Source: Straminergon stramineum | Lineage: Eukaryota; Streptophyta; Bryopsida; Hypnales; Calliergonaceae | Direction: 5' to 3' | Length of the DNA stretch: 64,000 nucleotides | NCBI GenBank assembly: GCA_963920665.1 | Contig: OY987265.1 | Coordinates: forward strand, 625,001 to 689,000 | Shown here: piece by piece, positions 11,601-22,989 of the stretch | Position numbering within the stretch: the stretch's first letter is position 1 | How the letters are laid out: the number at the start of each line of letters is the position of its first letter | Made by a program: the position numbers and the translations under genes | The notes under the pieces: generated by a model | What the model was told of the DNA's origin: nothing | Databases searched by the model: none | The model's input: only the letters and a program-made list of their open reading frames with translations

Positions 11601-14600
11601 CACTGTAAGCTTAGAACTGACCCCTCAAAACCGGAAGAACAATAAGTTACTGATATTCACACTTCACAGTCACATTAAATTATTAGAACTTGGGAGGATG
11701 GGAAGAGCTATGGAAGGCAGAGAGAGCTCTCAAAATCACATACCTTACCTTAGACTAGACGCAAGAAAATGATGTAGGTTAGACAATGGACTGAACAAAT
11801 CAGGCCGAAAAAAAAACATAAAATGCTCAGGGATGTTTGGCCCTCTACTGTACCTATTTATATGGTTTTATTCTGTTTACAACCAAATATAATTAGTTGA
11901 TTTATTCTTGTAATATCTATTTAGTTGTTTGCTTTGACATTGCAATCTACAAACCCTTGTAGCTTTTGGAATATTTATTTGAATGACATAAAACAAAGTT
12001 TTACATGTAGATTAGCATATATCATAAAGATTTCATGCAATAATTCAAAATTTTATAGTCAATAGAGCCTACTTGAATTTTCATAAATACTTGAATTTAC
12101 AAAAATCCAAATTGTTCTCTTTAATCCTTTGGGAGGTAACTAGGTTATTGGAAGTGAGATATCTACACACTTGTAATACTCTTTGGTTTTCAATATTTGC
12201 AAATGCAAAACATTGTAAATTTGAATGCAATATAAAATCTTGTATAAAAAAGGGGGAACAAGATTTTTAGACAAGTCATTGTGACATAAATGGAATGAGT
12301 GGAGGAATCCTACCTCAAACCCTACATTATCATAAAACTCAAAGCAATTAGATAATTGGATGTTGATTGGATGAAGGAGTGATTCAATAACTTCTACTTT
12401 GTAATGTTGAAATTGGTGAATCTAATTTTTAGATTTTTAAATTATTAAAGAATTAGGATGATCTTCAAAACTTGTGAAGATGTTGCAAAAGTTACATTGA
12501 TAACATTACCTATTGGATATCAAGAAAAGAAGTGCACCTACTTTTGTTTATTTTACAAGGGCTATTGATTTGATTTAGACTATTTTACACCCACATGTTT
12601 GAATAAGTGTATTTAGTCTTAGAGGATTTTTTTTCGTTTTCAAAATTTAATTTCTAAAATTCTTTAAGCTCCCTTTGAGCTTTTTAAAAGCTCAATGAGG
12701 TTCATGTGAAGTGGCAATTTTCAACTAATGAAAATGAGAGATGAATTTCACCAAAGACAAAAATTACTCTCAGCTTCTAAAAAATATGATTTTTCCCAAT
12801 CAAGTGCTTGAGCCAAAAGTTATGGGGTTCAAAAGCTTAGAGGTGGCTTAGGTAGCATGCTAATATAGAGGGTAAGCAATCAAGCAAGTTGTGAAGTTTT
12901 TTTTATTAACTTTGGATACCTATATCTTGCAATCTATAAAGTTGAATGGAATGAAGTTTTCTATACATTCTCATAATAGCATAGAAAAATAATGCATGGT
13001 TGGAGATTTTTTTAAATTTTCATTCAATGTGCTAAAAATAGCAATTTTGAATTGTTGTAGAACTATTAGCACAAATTAAAATGTAAATTTATGAGATTTA
13101 TATATATAATTGATTAATAGAAGTAAAGATTTGTGTTGACCTTTGGGATTCTAATTCTTCCAAAAAATTATTTCTCCTCCCAAATTGTAATCTTGCTCAC
13201 ATACTTTTTGTTTTTGGACATCCTCTTAGTGCAAAACTTTTGAGTGTATGTTAGACGCCTCCATTATCATTATTCACTATAGTTTGCCTCCTCTTCATGA
13301 AAGAAGAGGCACTATCCAACTTTGGAAACTAAGACCATTGGGTTGGTTGGTTGTTTTCTCCACACATTCCTATAATAGTCTAGTACAAATTTGTATTGTT
13401 TAAAATTTGAAAAATGTTCTTATATTTCAATTGTGCTCAATGCATTAGAATAGGAGAATTTTGGATATATTTTATAAAAATAGTCAAAGAATTTTAGGGG
13501 TTGGGAAGAATCTATTTACTCTAAATTTTTAATTCAATTTTCTTTTTAAAAAAATGGATTACTCATTTTTTTAAATATATAATTGGTTTGAAATCATATT
13601 CTTCATTGTTTATCGTCAAGTTTTAATTCTATGTGAATAAAAAAATAACCTTTTCAATTTTGAAGGATTGGAATGGGAATACTCTTGTAAACTTTAATAT
13701 TGTTTTAATCTTCTTGTATTAAAAGTACTTAGTTTTAAACCAATCATATGTTGAAAATTGAAGGCATTTATTTCCCAATATGGAACGTACAATATACCTG
13801 TGACTGATAAATTGCATTACATCTTTGAACTTCAATGAGTGAACCTTTGTGCAATGCCCTCTTATACATTGCACCCCTTTTTAACACCACTTTAAAGACT
13901 AGGAAGTAGTCAAAATTTCCAAAAATGTAAAGATGTATTATCAAATGAAACTTAGGGTGACAAATTAATGATATTTTCAAAAATGTTTTAAAACATAGTT
14001 TCAAGATTGTATCTAAATGGTAATGAAATTATACCTACAAATGACTGCATTATATTCTACTAATAATATCCATTGATATTTATGAAGAAGATTTTCAACT
14101 AAGAGAAAAGACTATGTAAACGAATTGTAGATTGGATAATATTAGGAATATTTTAATAAAAAAATTTCCCTTGACGTTCCAAATGTTAAGGTAGTGTAAT
14201 TTTTTAAGATTTAATTTTACGTATTCATTTAAGTTGTTTTTAATGGGGCATTTTCTTTGTTGGAAAAGTTATTTTGTAGTAGGATATATTCTTGTACCTT
14301 TTGAATTATAGAATACTAGCATAGTAAAATCTTGAAAAGCAATACCGAAAAAATGTTGGAGAACTTATACAAGAATTTTCAACAATTGGATGGATGAAAA
14401 AACAACATATTACATATTCTTTGAATGTAATTGCATTTGTTCGTTGTATGAAATTTGAATGTTGGGCTTTTAACCCCTAAAGTCCAAAGAGTCTCCAAAG
14501 ACCAATGATCTCAATCTTTGGCAAGATTTATTTTGGTATTTCTTTTTGAGATAGGAAAACTCTTAAGAATATAATTTTTATTTCAATTGGCATCTAGGAG

Positions 14601-16954
14601 CAAAAGTCATACTATAATAAGTCTCAAACAAGCAAAGGCAAGCAACAATGAAAACCCAACAAAATTTATAACAATAATAAGTTTTTTTTAAAAATTTAGT
14701 TTATTTTGAAAGATTTGATTCATTCTATTTGGATGATTGATGTGAGAATTGTAAAGCTTCTTGTTTCGTGGGCAACCTTAGCAAATTCTTTAGAAAATAA
14801 TGTAATGGATTTGTTTATGAACTCAAATCATAGTATCCAAAGCACTTTATACTCCAATTTCTTGTGCCCATTCAAAGTATGCACTTCCAATGATAAAAAT
14901 TAAAAGTTATAATTATAAAATAGTGAAAAATTAAAATTTTATTAGAAGGGGCAAATTTAGGAGTGGGACTAAGGATGCCCTTAGAGTGTCCCTAATATTT
15001 TGGTACAATTGCTCCACCAAATATAATGCTAATTTTTCACTACTTTGTAATTCAAACTTCAAATTTTTATCATTGCAAACTCATCCCAAAGCACTTTGAA
15101 TATATACAAGAAAACTCAAATTTAGAAATTGGACAAAGAAAATAGATTTTAGTACTTTAGGAACTAGCTAAAAGACACAAATTATATTATGAAGTAGTGG
15201 TCTTGGCAAATCATGATTACCAATGCACATTCTATTCCAATTTGGGTTTTGGACCATTGAAGATGCCCTCATCTCTTGCATCCTAATGAGATAGTGATGG
15301 ATTCCACAAGTTCTTTGTGTTGAGCCTCTTTAATAAATTGGTTCAAGGCAAGTGATCCATTTCCAAACACTTAAGCAATTATGCATATATGGAGCACAGG
15401 TTTCTCAAGTGGAATTTTTTTCGTGTATAAAATTAGAATTTAGAAAGATTCCATAATTTTCCAAGATTTTATTTCTCAAAACATAATTCTTGTGGATTTT
15501 TTAGTTCATGATTTTGTTCGACCTAATATTGGTCTTATAGGCCTTCCTATTGCTAACTGAGGGCTAGTTGCAATATTGAGAGTCTTATAGCCAATCACAA
15601 TGTGCTGCAACTACACTAGGAACTGCACTATAATGAATTATTGTTCATCAATTACTTGAACAGAAAGACAAAAGTCTACAAGACTATGAGGCTTTTCCAC
15701 CGCAAGGCGAAGAACCCCCCTAGAGTTGGATTGGTGGGGAGTGTATGGGACACCTACTCCTAGTCTGCCTTCCAAACAATGGATTTCCAAATGTTTCTTT
15801 TTATCAATTTTTAAAATTAAACTACTCTAAGTGAAATGGGGGCAACACCCCTACATCATCCAAATATGCACCTTGAAAATCCCCAAATGACCTTAGTATT
15901 TACCTTAGGAGGTTAGGACAACCTACTAAGCCTAACTTTGCCTAAAATTGGTCATTGGAGCACTAAATGGGTCAAATTGATGTTCTGAAATAAAATTTCA
16001 ACACCCCACAATCACCCCCAAATCCTAACTCACTTCCTAAATTGACACCATGCACCTCCCTAATTCTATAGATTCAATCCCCAACACATCCACACATTCT
16101 TTTTAGGCCAATTAACTTTCTTCTTCTATTTCATCATTCACATCCCAACCTTAATTTTACCCCCAATTGGGTAGCGCTTCCATGCTTGCCCTCAAACCCT
16201 AAAAAATCCAACTCAACCTCAATCATGCACCCTTTCTAGACATTCACATCCTACAAGAGTATTGTATGCATGGCCATTGAAATATTCATTCAAGATTTAT
16301 AAAACGAAATCAAATTGTAATTAGCATTACATATAGATTCAACTAGAATGATAAGAAAAAAAATGAAATACCCAAATAAATTGCTGTCAAATGGGTAGTA
16401 GACCTTGTCACACTAAAATGATTGCCTCGGCTTTGTTCCTACTCCAAATTGGGCGAGCCTTGACTCGTTGAAAAGCTAACTTCTCCATCTTTATTCTCAC
16501 CCAAATTCATGTTGATCCGCTTTGCCAAATTCCTATAGTCACTCACCAAAGTTGTTGGTCTTCTGTGGCGGAGGCAGCTTGACCTCCTCGCACTAAATTG
16601 GCCACCTCGTCCTCATCCTTTCTTAGAATTGATCAAGACTTGTATTGTTGGAAAGTTGACTTCTTCTTCTCCATCCTTCCAAAAATTTATCTCATTCTGC
16701 ACTTTTTATCTTCCGCAATTGGTCTTCAAAGTCAACAGTACCCTCCAAATTCAAACAAGCCCTAATTCTTTTCACTCCATTTCCCATCTGACCTCAATCT
16801 CATCATTCCTTCACCATTTTTTCTTCAAAATATAGTGACTTAATCAACAAATTATCCTACCTTGGTTCCTTCATTTTAATTTTTAACTTTTCATATTTAA
16901 AAAATGCCCATAATCACCAAAAATGCTCTCCAAATGCACATGCACAAAAGTTGG

Positions 16955-16998
<44 letters not shown>

Positions 16999-17762
16999 CT
17001 TCAAACCCTAATTTTGCCTTTATCCAAACTTTCTAACGGATTACTTTTGCCTAACTACTTTCATCTTACACTAATTTACTGTAAATCTGCTAATTTGGTG
17101 CAAAATGGGCCAAATTCATGCAAATCATGTTGTGTTAATGTAAATCCGCTAGTTTAGTGTAAATTATGCTAATTTCGTGCAAAACACCCCAAATTACTAA
17201 AAAACACTCTAAAATACTGAAAAATTCTTATTTTAGTGTTTCTAGCACTATTTTAGTGTTTTACTCTCTACATTATTGTTTTAGTCATAGTTTTAGTTTA
17301 AGTAACTTCTTTTGTGTTTTTTATTATTTTTTATTTTTTTGTAGTTTTTAATTTACTTGTTTCTTTTCATACTCCTAGTTTTCTGTTTGCAATTTGGTTT
17401 TGCATTTTTGGTTTTCATTTTGTCATCATTTTACCATTAGCCTAATTTGGTTATCCTACCAAATCTTGCTTAACTTCTTTTTAGTTTTAGATCCCTATTT
17501 TTTTCCCTAGAATTTCCTCTAATTTTCTCCTCATTGCATTTTCTAGTATCTTGCCCTAATCTCTTGAAGTTTCCATTGCTATTTAGTGGAAAACTCCCTA
17601 ATTGATGGTTATGGCTTAATCTAGAGTACTAACACTTCCAGATTTGTAAATTCACGCTTAATGTTTATATTTTTGAATTTTAAAATAGTGAACCAATATG
17701 GTGGTTCACAAAGGCATAGATGGACAATGTGTGTGATTGGAAGGGGTTCACCTCTTATATTA
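11601..17762. other. AT-rich intergenic DNA without a supported gene
   Basis: I see no convincing coding frame; the short ORFs (for example 12073-12270, 13768-14004, 14706-14903 and 16629-16835) are AT-rich with no recognisable motif. A GA microsatellite lies at 16962-16996. Around 16410-16680 a ~200 bp segment occurs as two diverged direct copies (GACCTxxTCxCACTAAA start, CTTCTCCATC end). No RNA gene was recognised. Confidence 0.5.
16962..16996. repeat. (GA)n microsatellite
   Basis: An uninterrupted GA dinucleotide run of about 17 units is visible directly. The short ORF that reads through it as an Arg-Glu repeat is an artefact of the repeat. Confidence 0.95.
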
Positions 17763-18002
17763 GAGCATCCCCATTAGTCTTGCAAATGAATGAGTTGTCT
17801 AAAGTAGCTTTCAAAATTGCCCCACCCGTCTTGCAAACCACATGAGACAAATTGCTTTGAGACAAATCGGCTTGCAAACCTTTTACCAATTTTGATAACT
17901 TGGTAGCAGTTGCAAGTGGGGCAATTTGGCTAGCAAATTGGATGGCCCCTATTTTGTAATCTAAAATGAGCCTTCTGCACTTGATAATTGGTGGTGATGC
18001 TC
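17763..18002. mobile_element. Tourist-type MITE 1 (240 bp)
   Basis: The element begins GAGCATCCCC and ends GATGCTC. It is flanked by TTA on both sides (17760-17762 and 18003-18005). A 3-bp TTA/TAA duplication with GAGCATC-like ends is typical of Tourist/PIF-Harbinger MITEs. The inverted similarity is strong only over the outer 7-8 bp. It holds no ORF of note. Confidence 0.75.
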
Positions 18003-18005
18003 TTA

Positions 18006-19485
18006 GAGCATCCCCACCCATCTTGCAAAACGGATGACCTTAGTAAGACGTTGGGCCAAAAGCTTCCGGTGGCTTGCAAAGGTGTGTGTGTGTTTGCAAA
18101 CCGTACGCAACAAGGACATGATTGCAGCACTTTCCACCACAATTGCAGGTTGTTTCCTACAAGCACGAATTTACTAAGGTGAAAGTTTTTTTAGGAATAT
18201 GACCTTTGAACTTTGATTATCCTGGGACATAGTATATAAATGAATGAATTCTTACCATCTTCAATGTGATTCTCCGTGCACCGAATTCCTTTAGTCATTT
18301 TTTGATCATATTTTTTCAATGAGAAGTCCTTGTTAGGAACTGAAGATCATGTGTACCACAAATGTTTTAGGGTTTTGAATGTAACTTGACTCAATTTAAC
18401 CAAGATTGCTACTCCGGAGCCAATAGTTCAACGAAGCCAACAATTCAAATCTTGTTGGAAAGAAGTTATGGAAATTCCAGTTGGCAAGAAGTTATAGAAA
18501 TTCAATTGTGAAGAAGTCACATAAATTCTTTAGAAATGATAGAAATGACAATCATAAATGACTAGAAATCACCTTGCTAGTGGCTTGTTAACCCCAAAGT
18601 GCCTAAGCCTTTCTAAGTGTGTTTTGACTATGAAAAAAAACATTGGTTTGTAGTTATCCTTGATGAAACAAATTGTGTTTTTTCGAAATCTAACTATATA
18701 GATGTTAATAGAGCTTGCTTATTAGTATGCACACCAATTTTGAATGCAAAATTTCCTAGGAGTTGTGAGATTATACCAAGGGAAATGTACATTTTCTATT
18801 TTTAGTATGCTATCTTTGTCCACAATGTTTCAAATTTTTGGGATTGTAAGTAACATGAACAACTTCAAAGAGTGTTAGAACACTAAAATGCACTTCCAAA
18901 AAACTTAATTTCACATGAAAAAACATCAAACTCATTACACAATCCACCTTGCAATTGTTGAAATGCAATTTTTGTTTTTAAGTAGAAATTGCAAATAGCT
19001 TCAAACAAACACTTACATGTTGAAATTTTCAATGGTGAAAATCATGAAAAGACTTTAAACTTTTCATTGGGACCATTCTCAAAACAAATGGATAAGTACA
19101 ATTTTTTAGATCTCAAATCAAATGAAATTGCCAAGCTTTGCATAAAGCCCGGAAATGAAGTAAAATTAGCAAGCTTTACACTCCACTTTTAGTACACATA
19201 TGCCTTTGAAGACCTCTTAATGATTGAATATGTACTTTTCTCAATGAAAAATGAAAATTTTCCATAGTTAACCCTCAAAATTGCCCACAAAAAATTTTAA
19301 ACTAGTCACAGGAATTTAGCTGCCTGCACAGAAATGGGCCTGAAATTTCAGATCGACCACATATGGTCGTGGAGGCAGTTAGGGGTTAACAAGCTATGAG
19401 TGGGGCGGTCCATTTCCACCCGGCTTGCAAAGTGGATGGCCTTGCATTTTGCAAGCCAAATATTGCAAGACGGGTGAAGATGCTC
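18006..19485. mobile_element. Tourist-type element 2 (1480 bp), abutting MITE 1
   Basis: The left end is GAGCATCCCCACCCATCTTG. The right end, read in reverse complement, is GAGCATCTTCACCCGTCTTG, differing at three positions. The TSD is TTA at 18003-18005 and 19486-19488, and the left TTA is also the right TSD of MITE 1. The interior (18617-18805 and 18989-19192) has short AT-rich ORFs with no transposase motif, so the element looks non-autonomous. Its right end is about 95 bp upstream of the TATA-like sequence of the HMA gene. Confidence 0.85.
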
Positions 19486-19579
19486 TTACACCCAGGAGGG
19501 AGGTCCGGCATGCCCCCTCAACTGGGTACTCAATGCCCACACCCTAAACCGACCTTCTGAGTTCCGACACATCAATTAG

Positions 19580-19589
19580 CTATATAATT
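19580..19589 (+). promoter_or_regulatory. TATA-like element upstream of the HMA gene
   Basis: CTATATAATT occurs in the GC-richer stretch upstream of the HMA-domain gene. It would imply a 5' UTR of roughly 390 nt before the ATG at 20004. It is the only good TATA-like match in this upstream region after the Tourist element ends. Transcript data would be needed to confirm the start site. Confidence 0.4.
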
Positions 19590-20003
19590 ATTTTCAGTTC
19601 CCTCCTCCTAATAATTCGCTTGGCTTGCTTGGCTGTAATCCTACTGAGCTGTACACCTTAGAAGAGCTGGTCAACATCTTCTGTGTGGAACCCTTCTGTC
19701 GCGGAACCTTTAACTTACAAGGGAAGTGAATTTGCGAAGGAAGGCCGAGTTCGCGACCTCACAAAGGTTCCAGTGACCCCTTTAACCTTTCTGTTGCAGC
19801 GCACGCTAGCTTGTTTCCTCCTACACCATCGTGCTGCAGCATTTCTATTTCTTTGATCGAGCTTCTTCTTCGTAGGTACTTGTCGGTGGTCCTTGCACAA
19901 TCGACTCCACTTCAGCAGCAGCAGTAGCGGCCGCCTGGATTGCTTTGCGGTTTCATTAAGTTTGCATTTGGGATCGACCCGAGCTTGTTGCTGAGTCGGC
20001 ACA

Positions 20004-21367
20004 ATGTCGCGCATTGTGGAAGGCATCAAGGAGGTATGTTGCCATGCCGGTCAGTCTTGCATGGGAGGATGTTATGTGTGTGTTACACTCACTCCTCTGT
20101 GAACGGGCATCTCTCTGGCTCCTGGGGTTCGTATGTTGACACGACGCGTCGAAGCTCTTGAAGTTAACTTGGTTCGCTTGCACAGTCAATTTCCCCCATG
20201 CGCTCAAGTTTCCGAACTCCGTGCATCATAGTGAGCGGCGTACTTTTGTCTGTGACTCGCTCTTGATTGATTGCACTCGTCTGATTGTGGTGACTCGATT
20301 GCATTGTACTGCAGCTACTGCACGGGAAAGATGACGACGATGAGCCAGAGTACCGATACCGCACTGGTTACGATCGGCGCCAACCGATCGAATCGACTCG
20401 GTACTACGGGTACCCAGCGAACGCGACTTCGGAAGTGCGCAGTGGATTCCAGAGTCCCTACGGGGAGGGCTACCGCAATGGCTATGATTCCGAGTACCGA
20501 AGTGGGTACGTGCGCAGCGAGAGATCTCCTCGCGGGGAGTATCGGAGGGCGTCGCTGGAGTCGCCGCGCGAGCACCGGCGGAGGTACTACTCCAAGCGCG
20601 GCGAGTCGGACGACGAGGATGTGATCGAGCTCCTGGTGCCTATGTGTTGCGACAAATGCAAGGAGAAGGTGGAGGAGGAGTTGGGTGAGGTGGAAGGCGT
20701 GCAGTCCGTCTTCTGTGACCAGGACCACGACCGCGTGGTGGTGCGGGGCAGTAATATCGACACGGACAGATGTCTGGTGAAGGCCGAGAGAGCGGTGAAG
20801 AAGAAGTGCGAGCTGATAAGCAACTACTCCGAGGACGAGGTCGTCGAGGAGATCAACCGTCGACAAGCAGCGGCGTATACGAATTACGGGCCGGAGGAGA
20901 GCCGTCTGTACCGGTCAAATTCGGGTGGCCGGAGTAGGGCGAGCTTGGGACGGCTTCCCTCGTTTGCCAGTGGCAAGGTGGTCGTTTACGATGGCGTGGG
21001 GCCGCGCGGCCAGGACTACGAGGAGAAGGATTACAATGGATTCCGTCGCATGCCGAGCTTCAGCAGGCACCGACACCACGAGGCCGAGTACATCACCAGC
21101 TTTAACGAGCGGCCAGAGCCCCGAGACGCGCGCCGCGACTACTACAGCGTCCGCCGCATGCCGTCGTTCAACCGCCACCGCCATCACGACGCTGAGTACA
21201 TCAGCACAGGCGACCGCGAGTACAGCCCTCGTACATTCTACGAGCAGAATGCCGCCGGCAGTACGTACACCGCCGCTTACAACGAACGCCCCGTGTACAG
21301 ATCACAAGTGTCATTCTCCCGCATCCCCTTGGGCAATCCTAGCTACGTAAAGCACATCGAATACTGA
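20004..21367 (+). CDS. HMA (heavy-metal-associated) domain protein, two exons
   Basis: Exon 1 is 20004-20033 (ATG, MSRIVEGIKE, then a GTATGT donor). The intron is 20034-20314, ending in a TGTACTGCAG acceptor. Exon 2 is 20315-21367. The intron is phase 0 and the joined frame gives 360 residues, whereas a single-frame reading would start only at a GTG at 20435. Residues ~112-178 form an HMA fold with M-x-C-x-x-C at 120-125 (Met120, Cys122, Cys125), the copper/zinc-binding loop of this family. The N-terminal part is rich in Tyr, Arg and Ser. The C-terminal part carries RRMPSF-x-RHRHH-x-AEYI twice (from ~254 and ~290) plus GRLPSF and SFSRIP variants. It ends HIEY with no CaaX box, so it is not an isoprenylated HIPP. 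The likely role is metal binding or trafficking; substrate and partner cannot be read from sequence. The CDS is far more GC-rich than its surroundings. Confidence 0.88.
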
Positions 21368-21403
21368 CGAGTCCCGTGGTCTCCGACCCAGCAAGGAGCT
21401 CAG

Positions 21404-21645
21404 GTAGGGCAAGCGTTGCTTCCTGTTACTTTGTGATTGCTATCACAAAGTACTCATTGTGAAAGGATCTCATCCTCATTTCTGTAGACTTCCAATGCTT
21501 TTAACTTCAAATTCTGTGGATATTGTTTGCAGTTTTGAAACTCCTCACATGTGTTCACCACTTTGAAATAATGGCCTACTAATTATTATGCAATTGGGAT
21601 GGGGTTCACAGGAATGGGTTATCTACCTTGTGTTTCTATGTACAG
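21404..21645 (+). other. Possible 3' UTR intron of the HMA gene
   Basis: Downstream of the stop, CTCAG|GTAGGG at 21401-21409 resembles a donor and TTTCTATGTACAG ending at 21645 an acceptor. The 242-bp interval is AT-rich relative to its flanks. This is a sequence-based guess only. The 3' UTR probably continues beyond 21646, and no clear polyadenylation signal could be singled out. Confidence 0.3.
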
Positions 21646-22572
21646 GCGATGTTGAACTGCTGAGAGTTGCCTGCTTCCTCGAATCCATGCAGAGCCAACC
21701 ATCCTCCCAGTTATGTCTAATTTTCAATAGTTGACATTTTCAATAGTTGACATTTTTTCTCTCAGAGAAGCAGTAAGTTGTTTACCACTGGACTCCAGAA
21801 CTGTTCTGCTTTGCACACTGATAGGCAGGTCTTCTCGCAGAGAAGCACTAGTGTGTTGCCCAGGGGTATCTCCATATGGTACACTTTAGTTGTGTTCAAT
21901 TTTCAGCAGTTGGCAACTCATTTTTCACACCCTGGAGAGAGCTCTGATGGGGTTGTTTATTGGCCTGAATAGCCGTCCTGCTCCCTACATTGATGCTGAT
22001 ATTGCCCATACTTTAGAGCCCAGTTAGGAGGTCTATAAAGTTCCCCCTTTCAGAGCTGGTTCACGATTACGGGTTGATTGATTTTTTTTGAAATACTTTC
22101 CAGTATATTTTTTTTGTAAGAGAAATGGTATTGGCATCTAACCCAAGGTTTCCTACTTTTTGGTCATTTGTGGAATTACTTATGAATTTTGGTGCTGGAA
22201 TCACATGGGATACTAAAAGTAATGTCTACCCTTTGATATGTTCACTCTTTGGTACATTGACAAATGCAATGGGTATGCTGAAGAAACTGCAAATCCCATG
22301 TCTCCTCATGGCACATGACTTCATTGTAAGCAGTGATAACAAATTTTTCATTCAATGATAATGTAACTTAAGGTAAGAGACACAATGGCATCTGATTCTA
22401 CAGAGCATAATCAATTTAGGCTGTAAATGTAGGTAGACAATAGAAAGTTTATTTTTTTGACCTAAAACGGTAAGCTATATAGAATCCAGCTACATTTATG
22501 TTCTAGAATGAATTCCTAATCTAGAAAGGAATGCCATTGGGTACAAGGACATCATTGGGTGCTCCTCCCTTA

Positions 22573-22986
22573 GAGCATCTGCAATGCAACAAGAAACGGG
22601 CCCAGTATTGGCATTGTAGAGGGTGCTTTGGCATTTCTAATTAAAACCCGGCTCCAATGCAACCATTGATCGGCAAATTTGCAAAATGTGAAGGGCCTGT
22701 GAGTTGGCTCGGTGGAGGAATAATCATTGTTGTCATACCTTTTCAAGCATTGATAAGTGTGTCAATCAATGCAACCTTCCCTTGTTTGCATGAAAATTTT
22801 TTTTTAATGTAAAATTTTGTCTTTTCTTTCTTTTTATAATGTGAAAAGTCCATTTAACATTCGGATTGCCGGCTTTGCATTGGATTGATTTGTTCTAAAA
22901 AATCCCCGGCACTATGTAAGCCTCGCAGAATGTCACACAATCTGTCAATATAGGGACTATTTACCGAGATCGCATTGCAGATGCTC
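22573..22986. mobile_element. Tourist-type MITE 3 (414 bp)
   Basis: The ends are perfect 15-bp inverted repeats, GAGCATCTGCAATGC on the left and its reverse complement on the right. They are flanked by TTA at 22570-22572 and 22987-22989. The interior is non-coding. It is a distinct subfamily from the two elements at 17763-19485, because sequence inside the shared GAGCATC end differs. Confidence 0.9.
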
Positions 22987-22989
22987 TTA

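Noticed and set aside
16951..17157. 68-codon ORF with an Arg-Glu repeat
   Set aside because: It is created by the GA microsatellite and has no other coding support.
20315..20866. Long minus-strand ORF opposite the HMA gene (183 codons)
   Set aside because: It is a shadow of the GC-rich HMA exon; the plus strand has the domain, splice sites and family motif.
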